A stretch of 64,000 nt of DNA, taken from contig CAJQUW010001624.1 in NCBI GenBank assembly GCA_907163375.1, forward strand, positions 217,073 through 281,072, read 5' to 3'. Source of the stretch: Prostheceraeus crozeri (taxonomy: Eukaryota > Platyhelminthes > Polycladida > Euryleptidae). The translations under genes were made by a program, and so were the position numbers. Numbering within the stretch: position 1 is the first letter of the stretch; each line of letters begins with the position of its first letter. A model generated the notes under the pieces. The model ran no database searches and was not told where the DNA came from. It saw only the letters and a program-made list of their open reading frames with translations. Positions 11,321 to 23,200 of the stretch are shown one piece after another.

Positions 11321-14300
11321 GTTAACACTGCAATTAACTGCAGTTAATTGGTCGCAAATAATTTATTGGTGTCATCGAGTAATTGCAATAAATTGATTGC
11401 TACCAGCCAATAATTGCAATTAATTGATCTTTAATGGGAAAGTCATTTAATTGACTCTCTAGCCTTCGCGGAATTTCCTGATACTGTTAAACACATCTTA
11501 TTCACAATGGTTTTCACGATTCTAGAGCATCAGTGTTTGGTGCATAAACCAATTGTATGATATCCATCTTATTATACACAACTCTTCTACAACTTTTAAA
11601 ATAAATCTGAAAAACTCTCTTTGTGTTCTGCTAGCTAGGCACATGATTATAAATTTACTTGTTTCATAATTTGTCATCATTAATGTCAATTAAATTGCAT
11701 GGACTTAAGTCAGGAATTGAATTTAGAAACATTCATTTCCAATCAAGAAAATAACTGTGTACTCGCATTTCATGTAATAAGTCTGCTCACTCCATTGATA
11801 ATTCTCTATGGAGGATAACTCACGGAAAGGAAAGCGAGTGATGTCACTTTGTGTCAATTCTTTTGGTATTGGTTTATTATCAATTAGTGTCATTATTGAA
11901 CTATCCATTGTATAATATCAATAGCAACATTAAAATTTCCAAGTCATCATTCGATGCTTATGGTACATGTAAATGTACATAGATAGTCGCAGACATGACT
12001 TGTAGAATCTTTTTTCTGAGATACTGCGCTCTCCAAAGACATTTCGACTGGTTTGGACATCTTCTTGGAAGAACGGAGAATAATGCATGCATAACAGCTT
12101 GGAAACAAGAGGTCGTGCCCCGAAAAAAGAGGAGACCCAGATCAAGCTCGATAACTGCGTGAAGAGCGGATGAAGATCGGGTCCCTTCCCGAAAACAGCC
12201 GAGATAGAAGTTAGTGGAAGCAACAAATTAAGGGCTCATGTGCTACCCAAACATCCGGGAGACAAAAACTAGAGACAGTCCGCTTAATTTGAGCAAGGTG
12301 AGTCAGGCTTGCTGTTGGAAAGGGGAATCCTACGAGAATGTGGACCGCTAATCGATTGGCTTCTCTTCCCTGCACAACTGTAGGCCACAAGACAAGAATT
12401 GTTTTTTGAATCAAAATAATTCTAGGCAAGGTTTCATTGTTGTCAGAATTCTGAGTACATGAATCTACTACTATTGAATTACACAGAACACTATGCTGAT
12501 TAGGCCTCGCATCATAAAGTCGCAGTACAAATTTGCTCAATTATTAATTAAGTAAATCCTTAACCAGATTTTGATATTCTTTCTATGAATATCACTCATT
12601 CATCGGGTGCCCATTGTCAACAGGTGCGTCAGCATAGGAACAAATTTCCACAACTTGTGTGCAACAGTGGGAGACGTGAGTCTATCATGGGCGAACATGA
12701 AAGATTGAACCAAGTATGTGATAGTCGCGTCAGGTGTGTTTTCTCGACACGCCAGTAACATGAGTTGAAAAGTAGGCAAGATCAATGTCGACTTCATCCA
12801 CTCCAAATGAAGAGAATCGTTATACAATGGTAAAGTCTCTCTCAAAGCCACATAAATAATAAATTAAAGTTAAACTTTTTGTTCTAATTTTCCCCTTCCA
12901 CTCCATCTCGAGTGCACAATGAGGAAGAATTGGTTTGTAGGGGGAGAAGAAGGAAAGAGCGAGGGGCGTTATATTGTTTGCGTGCGAGAGGAATGGATGG
13001 AAGGACGAATGAAGAGAAGGAGAGATAGGAGGGGCACATTCACACAAATAACAAAATATTTTGCCTTCGATGCTTCGTCGAAAGATATTGAGGAAACTAG
13101 AAAAAGAAAATGCAAACCTGTTTGCTGTTTCCTATGCAAGCACTTTGGACAACGAGAGCAATTCAGGTTTTAATTACCTGAATAACCGGACTATAGGTTA
13201 ACTTTCACGATAGATGTAAAAACATTTGCATTATGGGAACTCTGAAGCTGTTGACAATGCAGCGCCTCAGTTGGATTGCGTGCGGGAGACTGGAAAAGGA
13301 GAAGGGCCGTTTTTATCTCCCGAACATGCAACTGTCTATGCGACGATGTCCTATTTCGCCTTTGTTTGTAAGTTTTAACAAACTTGAGTTTATGCATTAA
13401 GAATGTATTACGGTACTATCTCACGATTATATGAGTTCAGAATGTTGCAAGTACAAATGCGGTGTATCTTATCATATGGAAAGGCTTTGATTAGAAGATA
13501 AATTAGTTCAGTTGATTGTAATGCGTTAAGTTTAGTCATAGTAAGTAAAGATTTACTAGCAAAGTAAAGTGTAGTAAATTGAAAAACTCACGAGTCAATG
13601 TCAGTCAATCTTCTTTTATCCTAATTCATATAACCTCATACTATCCAGTTGTGTTTGTCTCAGTTGGAGGGAAAATGAGGAAGTTCCCCTTCACTGCCTT
13701 GTCTCATCCCCGGTATTGAAGATATGTTTTCCTTCCCGAGGGGGAGGAATATTTCCGGTAGCCTTATATGCCATATATTGCCTTAACCAGATTGATCGAG
13801 CACCAATTGATTATTTTTGTGAAAATAAGAAGCATTGACTGGTGTAGGCCTAATTTCCTCACGATTCTTCTTAAACTAGATTGTCCAATCATCAATAATT
13901 AACTTTATTTGTTCAGAAAGATGATAAACGAATTCGAGAAGCAGAAAATGCTTACAGGAAGTAAAAGTAACGAAACAATCACAAAAAGTGTGCTAGAATG
14001 CCATCTTGTTTCTTTCAGAGTCTTGTCGACAACGCACACATGGCATTTGATTCATATTGATGTAATAAAATTCCCCACAATCCAGAAAATCAGGTTTGGG
14101 AGCATTTTTTACCTTTTACTCTCTGAATATTGATAGAAGTCCTATATCTGTGAATTCAGTATAGGTCTACTTGCAGTATTTTCAGAATGATCCTTTGAGG
14201 AATATTTATTCTGATCTTTACATGCGTAGACCTACCATACATTTCTAATTCATAAGGGTATCTATGGACCTTATTTGAAGCATTATTTGACTAAATACGA

Positions 14301-14680
14301 GTGGCACCAAATGCATGCATTGAAGAGTCCCTATCAAGCATCATTATCTCCTCCTTATTCCATTTATGGCTCAACTAATTTCAAAACTATTCGCGGGCGT
14401 TCTAGGTGCCAGGATGAGAGTGGTGCTATAAGAATATCCTCTTCCTTTCGATCACCACTTTTTCCGGCTTTGGTTACGACGTTGACCCAGAAAACTTCCC
14501 CTCTACTGCAATCAAGCTCAAATCCAACACTTATACTATCCAGTTGTGTTTGTCTCAGCAGGTCTACTTATTTTTTTCACTCATTTGTGAAGCATGTTAT
14601 GTAAAATTCTTTACTTGTTTTTCCTCATTTAATCTTCCCTAAGTAACTGCACAAGATTCTATTTAATGATATTGAACTGT
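11321..14680. other. No recognised gene
   Basis: 11330-11460 is rich in AATTGCAATTAA-type self-complementary motifs. Minus-strand frames at 11930-12851 and 13191-13397 and plus-strand ones at 12919-13173, 13909-14133 and 14275-14604 show no domains and are probably chance. Confidence 0.4.
13638..14558 (+). repeat. 26-bp exact direct repeat, about 895 bp apart
   Basis: A 26-base segment beginning ATACTATCCAGTTGTG recurs exactly at 13638-13663 and 14533-14558. Both copies end GTTTGTCTCAG. The two copies are not part of any identified element. Confidence 0.85.
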
Positions 14681-15828
14681 TCATAAAAAACGGACCACCT
14701 AAATTTCGATGAAGTTCAATCGATTCTCATGCCTTCCAATCATATCGCACAACAACGTGCCATACATCATTTGAGAGCTTGCATTATCAGCTTCAAAATG
14801 AGATATGATGACTTGCATCTGCTATTGTATTTGCTGTGCAATGCTCAAAATATGAAAATCACTTAATTTGCAAATTGCAATTATTCAATAACTAAACATG
14901 TGAGCATGATAATGAATCAGACACGGGAAGAACGATTATTTTCTGAGCTCTCTTTGACATGCTATTCATGAAGATCGGTGAACTAATTAGAAATTAGTAA
15001 TGTCATGAAATTATCAAAAAATCATGACCTTCTTGGTTGAAAATGTCACGTTCTCAATTTTTCATCAAAAGTGTTCATGTTTATTATCCTCTGAATCCTT
15101 GCGATGTCAGGACCATGAATATATAAGTTATATTCATATAAGTTCTATAGTTTTTCTTCAAACTTCTTCAGTAATTTTTCTCATTTCCGCAAAAGTAAAC
15201 AAGGAATGAAGGTAAACAATCGGCAGTCGCTATGAGAGAATTGCCTTCGTGCCTTCGTTAATTGTCGTTTTGTTGAACCTTCGCTCACCTTACAATGTGT
15301 TTATTTACTTTTTCGGAAATGAGAATAATTAGTGAAGAAGTGTAAAAAAGACTATTGAACTTATATGAATATAACTTATATACTAGTATTCGTGCTCCTC
15401 ACATCGCACGGATTCAGAGGATAATAAACATGAACACTTTTGATGAATAAACAAGAACATAACATTTTCAACCAAGAAGGTCATGATTTTGTAATAATTT
15501 CACGATATCACTAATTTCTAATTAGTTCACCGATCTTCATGAATAGCATGTCAAAGAGAGCTCAGAAAATACTCGTTCTTCCCGTGTCTGATTCATTATC
15601 ATGCTCACATGTTTTGTTATTGAATAATTGCAATTTGCAAATCGAGTGATTTTCATATTTTGAGCACTGCTCAGCAAATACAACAGCGGATGCAAGTCAA
15701 CATATCTCATTTTGAAGCTGATAATGCAAGCTCTCAAATGATGTATGGCACGTTGTTGTGCGACACGATTGGAGGGCATGAGAATCGGTTGAATTTCAGT
15801 GAAAATTAGGTGGTCCGTTTTTTATGAT
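14681..15828. mobile_element. Foldback element 1, complete 1.15-kb palindrome
   Basis: The left arm (about 14681-15200) and right arm (about 15298-15828) are inverted copies of each other, roughly 520 bp each and about 90% alike by eye. A loop near 100 bp separates them. The outer ends read TCATAAAAAACGGACCACCT and its complement. Half-copies lie at 19323-19860 and 52226-52950. No transposase is visible. The two 60-80-codon frames inside are mirror shadows. Confidence 0.88.
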
Positions 15829-16269
15829 CAGCTGTATAGAAAATACTGTTGCCCGTAGAGCAGAGTATTAATGGCAGGCGCAGCTACTGCACCTCTTCCT
15901 ACGCTATGGTTCGAAAAAATTTTTCAGTGCTATTCGGAAGTTCAAACTAGCTTCAAATATCTACGAACTGCACTGTACATCACAGAGCCGTGTGGTATAT
16001 CGCATGCGGCTGTCAAAGAATTTCGTGCTTAAATTGGTCAAATCCGCAGACATCTTTTTATACTTTTATATATATATTATATCTTTTTATTTATTTTTGT
16101 GGGTAAGTCAGGATAAGTTGACCAGTTTGTTGTGCAGTCAAGCCGTTTACAAATCCATTCTTAGCATTGTCAGACGCAAGATTGCAAGAGGATGTAATAC
16201 ACGCAAACGCAGCGTTGCCATGAACTTTTGTGCTGAAATGGTTCAAGACTGAGTGTTTCTATCCAATGC

Positions 16270-17545
16270 ACTGAAGATCTGGCACCCTGAAATGAATTAT
16301 GAATTGTCTACTTAATTGACTTTAGTAAAGTCAGTTTCTCACACTATTCTACTGAGAAAGATGCAGATGTATGACATTTATGATAATGACCTTTATTAAC
16401 TTGAAAGCTGTTTAAGCAACTGAAGTCAGATTGTATTTGTCGATAAAGTTTGTTCTAAATGTATACCAATCATGTCTGGTGTGCCTCTGGGGTCGGTCCT
16501 TGGGCCGATCGTATTCATAATGTACCTGAATGACATATGCATTGGTCTAGATGAATGTACGACTGAACGGTACGCTGACGACATACGCAACAATTTATGC
16601 ATCATCGTGTGACATTTACACATTGTCATTGAGGTTAAACGATTATCTATAGACTGTTTCGAAATGGTGTTCCCACAATAAAATAGCCATTAATTTAAGC
16701 AAATCTAAATATATGCTTACATCTACGCATCTTGCTGATATTGACTATTTTGAATTGAAATTGAATAAGACAATTCTTATGAACACCTGTTGTCATCGCC
16801 TTCTAGGTGTTACCATTCAACAAAATTGGAGTGCCCACATCAGCAATGTTTGTCAAAAAGTCAGATCAAAACTCTATGTTTGTTCAGACTGAAAGACTTT
16901 CTTCCATTGCATGCTCGCCGACAATTTTTTAACTCCTTTATCTTGCGTCGTTTTGACTTTTGTCTATCTATTTGGGACTGGTATAATACAACATAAATGA
17001 ATGACATTGAAATTCCGCTCCGGAGGTCGATGCGATTGATTATAAATGTCAAATGTTCTTCTGACATGTTCTCCACTGATATATTCACACAACTTTTTCT
17101 CTAAAATACCGCCGCAAGCTGAAAGTTGCTCGAATGGTGTATAAATCCCAAAACAAGATGACTCCATCATATATTTCAGACATTTTTGAAGTCTCCGCAA
17201 GAAGATGCAAATGGAGTTCATTGAGATCATTATCAGATCAAATGATGCATGTTCCTTTTCTAGTTGTAAATTTGGTGACAATTCTTTTCGTCTTATTGGT
17301 CCACGTTGTTTCAATGATTTGCCATTAACTATTTTTCTCGTACCAAACTATCGACAATTTACTTCAGCCTGCCACCAGCATTATTTGGATTGCTTCAGAA
17401 AGTGACCTATGTCTTTCTTTCAATTTTGCATTTTTACCTTATTTCTATTTATCACTTGCTTGCTCGACCACAAGGAAAAGAAGGTCACCTACGTGCATAT
17501 TGCGCCTCGAGGTTAAATAAAGAATATTATTGCTATTATTAGCAT
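16270..17545 (+). pseudogene. Decayed LINE (CR1/Jockey-like), 3' half
   Basis: Read across all three frames, RT pieces appear in order: VYLIDFSKV (motif A region), GSVLGPIVFIMYLNDIC (motif B, near 16480), RYADD (near 16565), INLSKSKYMLTST, LLGVTIQQNWSAHI, and a C-terminal FGDNSFRLIGPRCFNDLP (near 17260). Stops and frameshifts are frequent, so it is old. The 3' end has AATAAAG and ATTATTGCTATTATT (to about 17541), typical of this group's tail. No 5' half is visible. Confidence 0.8.
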
Positions 17546-17989
17546 GCGTCAACTACACCGATAATTCCCAAATATATTTTTATTGTGCACAGTATAGGAG
17601 CATTGCCTCTATGGAAATAGAATCATAGCACATGCTGAGCGTGCTAGTCGACAAAAGCCCAGTCATGTCAGAAAATGTGATGATCGCTAGGGCGCGATCA
17701 TAACTGACTAACTGGTTGGCGTCGCAGTCAAGAATGATTCCACATCTGCTTCTTTTCAAGAAAATAATAACTCGTGTTATTAATTAGTGGACAGTGATCA
17801 GGGCTGGGACCGGTTAATTTTTTGTAACCGGTTAACCGGTTAAAATGGGTTAGATGAGGATTCCCGGTATTTATTTAGTTTTCAAGGTTTATAAACAACT
17901 GCGGACCCTGTCACTTTGGGTTTTCTGCCGAATTCCTCCACTTGCAGTGCTTTGATTTCATGATTACATTACTTCGCGCCAGGTGATAG

Positions 17990-18070
17990 TTGATGCCGTT
18001 GTGGTTGCTGCCTACGACTATTCAAAGGCCTTTGATACTCTGAAGTTTAACCATATCGTCGACCGAACAG
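17990..18070 (+). pseudogene. Short LINE RT motif-A fragment inside the hAT element
   Basis: The plus strand reads VAAYDYSKAFDTLKFNHIVD, which resembles the RT motif A block (DxSKAFDTxxH) of CR1/Jockey/L2-type LINEs. Only about 25 codons match. It sits between the hAT terminus and the BED finger, as inserted or captured DNA. Chance is unlikely given the SKAFDT core, but the fragment is short. Confidence 0.55.
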
Positions 18071-18116
18071 TCTAATAGTCTAAAGAACATAACCGTTCCG
18101 ACGACGACAATGCCCA

Positions 18117-18383
18117 TTATGCTATACATGTCTGATCATGCTTCACAATTTCTGAGTTAGATTTTTGCTTTACATAGGAGCACGCGACCTTTCTCACGCT
18201 GGCATCTGAACAAGAAAGGTCAATAACTTTTTCGTCTAATTTTGCAGACTGGCCTATGGTTTTCTGAGGCTCTGACAGAAGATGAATTCTTTTCAGATGA
18301 TAAATTGTGGCTCCATTACCGCCAGAAAATGAGAATTCGTTATTACAATGATTACAAGTCGCGTATTTATCACTGGTATTCAA
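18117..18383 (-). pseudogene. BED-type zinc finger fragment of a ZBED-like hAT transposase
   Basis: The 88-codon frame begins MNTSDKYATCNHCNNEFSF and continues to ATIYHLKRIH, giving a C-x2-C...H-x4-H BED finger. This is the DNA-binding N-terminus of ZBED/Ac-type transposases. The catalytic and dimerisation regions are missing, and the frame stops soon after the finger. It could produce a small DNA-binding protein, but nothing shows expression. Confidence 0.8.
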
Positions 18384-19322
18384 GATAAAAATCTAATCAA
18401 AAGTCGCAACCGATTTTAACCGGTTGAGAGAAAGTGTAACCGGTTAACCGAACGATTAGCCGGCTAACCGTATATCGGTTAACCGATCCCAGCCCTGACA
18501 GTGCAAAGTCAACCGTGATTTATGAACCAAATTGAATCCTCTCTCAGGTCAAAATTACAAAAGTCAAAGCTGTCTTCAAAGTTGCTATAATTATGTTTTT
18601 GCTTTCTTATGTATTCACTGTTGCAAATTAGTTTCGTGATTGATCAGATTTTGCAAAACATGAAAATTTCGCAAATGAATGTGTAGTTCTAAAATCTGAT
18701 CACAGAATTACAAATACTTAACTGAAGTTGATGACTCTATGGTTAAATGCATTCATGGGTTGAAATAACCAACTACCACAGAAGTAGATTGTTTAACTCT
18801 TTCAGTTTGCGAAGCTATCAGTTAGCGAAGACTGAACGCAATTTATCTGATTCTGTGCCAACTACACGGATTTAATGCAGAGAGTCAATGCTTAAAATGA
18901 CTGGAAACTGGGCCGAATTATTCAGACCGGGGCGGTACGTTTTATTTTTTGCTAGCAACCGTTTGAATACAACTTGAATCATGCTTGAATAATGAATTGA
19001 AGTATTTCAAGATTCACTCAAGGGCATTTCTCTGTTCAGAATTAAGGCATATGAGTATTAATACGCTCACATAGTAAACCTACATAGTTACCAGCTAGAT
19101 GTAGCTTCTGAAGAATATAGAAAGTGCACGAAGTATGCATTCATAATTCGAAATATGCAAACATTTTCTTGCTCTTCAAATCAGAATAATGACTCGTGTC
19201 CTCAAGACATTTGCCATGCTATCAATTACCCAATATCTTATTTTCGCCTATTTCGCCGATATGTCAAAACTACTGCAGTTTAAACATTCTAAATGACATG
19301 CGTTAAAGAACATCAGAGGTGA

Positions 19323-19860
19323 TCATAAAAAAACGGACCACCTAAGTTATACTGAGACTTCATGCCTTCCAATCGATTCATGTTGTCGCACAAACGTGCC
19401 AAGCATCATTCGAGGGCCTACATTCTCAGGTTTCAAATGAGTTTATAAACTTCTATCCGTTATTGTATTTGCTGAGCAGTGCTCAAAATATGAAATCACA
19501 CAATTTACAAATCACAATTTTTCAATAAGAAAGCATTTGAGTGTGATAATGAATCAAGCGCAGGGAGAACGAGCTTTCTTCTTTTCTCCTTCTTCCTCTT
19601 TTTCTTTTCTGAGCTTTCTTTTGATGAACTGGTTATCAAAATCGGTGAAACCCATTTATTAAAAAATAGTGACATTGTTAAGTTATCACAAAATCATGAC
19701 TCTTTCGGCTAAAGATGTTTTATTCTCACTTTCCCATCAAAATGTTCATGTTTGGCATCTTCAGAATCCTTGCGATGTAAGGAGTACGAACTAGTAATTT
19801 TTATTCAAATAACCTCGATAGTTCTTTTTCAAACTTCTTCAACATTTTAAACTTTCTAAA
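19323..19860 (+). mobile_element. Foldback element 1, left-arm-only copy
   Basis: It starts TCATAAAAAAACGGACCACC and follows the left arm of the 14681 element down to the CTTCTTCAACATTTT region, then stops matching. A CT-rich insertion lies near 19575-19615. Confidence 0.75.
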
Positions 19861-20041
19861 GAAGACCATTATGCGTGTGTGTGAGGGAAATACATATCCT
19901 TGCCATCAGGGTTGAATGACATATTCATATGAGACATGATTGCAAGCCGAATGAATCAAGTGCCATTAGTATCATGATAATATTACAATTCCTGTGTATA
20001 CGACAGAAGACTTATAACGAAACCATTGTAAGAACAATCAG

Positions 20042-20047
20042 TTTATT
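20042..20047 (-). promoter_or_regulatory. Candidate poly(A) signal of the Ptf1a homologue
   Basis: AATAAA on the minus strand, 64 nt past the stop codon. This would give a very short 3' UTR. Other AT-rich hexamers further downstream could also be used. Confidence 0.5.
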
Positions 20048-20110
20048 TACAATGAACAATCGACTCATAGTTTATACATTCCTGTAACCATCTCATACTG
20101 TCATAATATT

Positions 20111-20271
20111 TTACATAGAAGTCTCTGTCGTTGGAGCAGCACCGGTGGACGGCATCCATATCTTGGCATGCATTGTGTTGTTCGGACCCAAATTCGTCCC
20201 CCGTTCATCACGCCAACTGAGACTATGTCCCGTGACAAGAGGAAAGTGGCCGGGATACGCTTGTTCTAAAC
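20111..20271 (-). CDS. ptf1a: Ptf1a homologue, exon 3 (C1/C2 RBPJ-binding motifs, stop)
   Basis: The acceptor is TCTTCACAG (AG at 20273-20272) after a pyrimidine tract. The exon encodes the last two bases of Ser265 through residue 317, then TAA at 20113-20111. Two tryptophan motifs sit here, GHSLSWRDE (W284) and HAKIWMPS (W303). They align with GHSLSWTDE and AKVWTPE of vertebrate Ptf1a. The acidic tail that follows C2 in vertebrates is missing; a short Thr/Ala/Pro tail replaces it. Confidence 0.93.
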
Positions 20272-23200
20272 CTGTGAAGAGAAAGATATTACGTAAGAAC
20301 AAAGCACAACAATCGAACGAAAAAATGTCAGCAAGCAGCTGGTATATTGCTGCATAGAAATCCGAGTATGTATAAACTTTAAGTACTCATGAAATAGATT
20401 GCATATTTTTTTGCCGAAGGAACTAAGTGGAATGGCCGATGAAAAGCTTAGAAGTGCGCATGTGACTGATTCTAAACCAATTCTAAACCGCACTGAAAAT
20501 GGTATTGTGACGTGATTACACGTCCATGTGAAGCACAACATCTAACGAATGGTGGCTTTCAGTGGCATAGAAATTAATAACGATAAAACTTCTATAGAAT
20601 GGCAGTAAATCTTCATGCAATGCACAATAGTGACACAAAACTCGCACGCATTTTCACTGAGATACCCTTGTCAACGGCTAAATCATTGGGTTAGAATAAG
20701 TCACATGTGCATGTTCATGTTCATGCCACAGCTTAGTTTCCCCGGATGTGCCGCGACCTTTGGTCAATTTCCATCCTAGCTAACTGCAGATAAACAATCT
20801 CTTTCTGTTGGCCCGGCAGCCACAACGAGTTTCTGCAGTGAACGAGGCCTAAAGTGAGACTTTCACAGAATGATGTACACCCTATGCCTACAACGAACCG
20901 GTGCCTCTGCCGAGTTAATACATGTAGTGAAATCCTCTTCTTGTCAGACAAGATCAAAGAAAAACGCATGAAAATCCAATGGGACGCAGATTGCAGTTTT
21001 TGGTTAAAATGAAATTTTGCATGTGTTTTCTCTGATTAGACGAAGAGTACTAAGGCCAGAGTCATTATTTTTGGCATGTAATGTCTTCAGGTCATTTCCG
21101 ATTATGTGCATGTGCTGCTATCATGCATCTGATCGGCAATGTATGTGACAATGTGGTTGAATGTGGATAAAGTTGCTCAAAATGTTTGTGTTTGCCGACA
21201 TTAAGAGGCTCTCCAGATCTGAATATGTTTAGCTTTGTAGACAGGGGTGCATGAAAATGAAAGGAAATGAACGGAAGACATTCCACATCAAAAATTATGA
21301 CTCTGGCCTTAGTACTTTTTGTTTAATTAGAGAAAACATAGAAAAATTCATTTTAGCCAAAAACTGCAATCTCCGTCCCATTAGATTTACATGTGTTTTT
21401 CTTTGATCGTGTCTGACAAGAGGAACTCAATAGAACTCGGCAGACGTGCGGATTCGTAGTAGACATAGGGTGTACATCATTCTGTGAAAGTCTCACTTTC
21501 GGCCTCGTTCCCTGCAGAAACTCGTTCTGTCTGCTGGACTATATTTTCAGTGGCTGTAATTGCTTTTGACCTCTATGGACTTTCATTCTGTCACAATGAA
21601 GAGTGACTTTGATAAAGAAACTTTTAATCCCATAAATGATGCATTCCACATGAATCGAGGTTCCGCGAAATTTTGCACGTAGACAGCAAATACCCGGTGA
21701 GTTTGGAAAATTGATATTTTAGTTGCATTTTTATTCTTCATTTTAAAACAAGATAGAAGATGTAATATCAAGTGATACATGTATCATTTAAATCAAATCA
21801 AAAGCATTTTCACAATATTCTACGATATCTTGCCTCTCTTGTTTGCATTGATGCTGCATAGATAAGGCTATGAAACAAGATAAGTATAAATGTTTTAGAG
21901 TGTCTAATTGTGAGCAAAGTGACAAATTTCGTGCAATAACTTAATGCTGGCTTGTGTGGAGCTTTAAAATGTTAGAGCTGAAGCTATTTCCAAATTCATC
22001 GGAAATTCATCAAACTAGACTTTGAAAATTTCTCGGACACAAGGAAATACATTGCTTAAGGTTAGACTAACAGTCGTTTTCTTTCTGTCAAGGTCATATT
22101 AGAACTGCAGATAGAAAGAGGCTCGTTGCTCTAAGCGCTAACTTGTTGTCTAACTAGACGTCTAGAATAAGTACAGCGGTTGGAACCAGCTGCATCCACG
22201 GCCATAAATTTTGAGTGCCAGTTAATTTGATTAAGTCTGCGCCGACCATTGACGACAATTTTTGTAGATCAAATTGTTTAGGCAACCAATTAAATTACAG
22301 CATTGTAAAAGAATGTAAATGTAACATAATTATGGACCTAAAAAATTTAAAGTCATCTCTGCTTATTTTGAATAAGATTGCAAGTTTAGTTGGCAAAGTG
22401 GGCTGCAGATAACTCATCTATAGCTACACAGATAGCGTATCAAATTACTTCAAACTACTTTTTCGCAATGATTAAGCATGGAAAGAAATGACTATGCATA
22501 AACACAACCATTCGAAAATAGCGTTTTTTCAGTTGCATTTTTGTTCTTCCGACCCTAGTTATTCAGTGTTCTCAGAAGCATACATTAGCCTTTGATTTGG
22601 TTACCATCCAAGATTATAAAATGAACTTTGTTTAGCTTTGCTTTCATGTGGCCTAGTTATCAGTTATCCCACTCTCATCCCTTTTATTCTGAATGTTTAA
22701 CAAGAATGCAGAGTGAGCCTTTTCTAAAAGCCTTAAATTTGACCCGACTAAGGCTTGAACCAAGGTCTCCCGGACGCAGAGCGAACACTCTACCACAAAG
22801 CCACAGCTCTGATATATAGATTAACTTTCTCTAGATTACAAGTTCCATTTTCAATCAACTTGACCATTTTAATTGGATTGATTAAATTTGAAAATGAGGT
22901 GGCATTTAAACCTAAAAGTTCATGGACCCAACAGAGCTCATTATCGTCTCAAGAAGACAAACAAGAACTGATCAATGACCCAGGAGTAAGCTCTCTTCAT
23001 GGGACTGTGAATTAACGACATCGGACATCTGGGAGATCCACTCAAGGTGGGATGAGGGGCTGACGTTTGTCAATGCCCCTGAGAAGTATTCTAATCCCAG
23101 AGGAACCATTTTAAATTCATTGAACATGACATTGTTTTGTTCTTTTCTCCCTACTGTGCTGCAGCTGTTGCCCAAAGATTTCTGAAGAATTCCTCTGCTA

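Larger units (their letters stand above)
17799..18497 (-). mobile_element. Non-autonomous hAT with BED zinc finger
   Basis: Ends CAGGGCTGGGACCGGTTAA and GTTAACCGATCCCAGCCCTG are inverted, followed by clusters of CCGGTTAACC subterminal repeats. The flanks are ACAGTGAT (17791-17798) and ACAGTGCA (18498-18505), a slightly worn 8-bp duplication. It encodes only a BED finger (18383-18117, minus). A short LINE-like segment lies inside at about 17990-18070. Confidence 0.88.

Noticed and set aside
14700-15780. Pair of similar 60-80-codon frames
   Set aside because: They are mirror images produced by the palindromic foldback element, not genes.
22738-22806. Considered as a genuine tRNA gene (minus strand)
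   Set aside because: A and B boxes are present, but the body continues into a dispersed repeat and the acceptor stem does not pair, so it is a SINE head.
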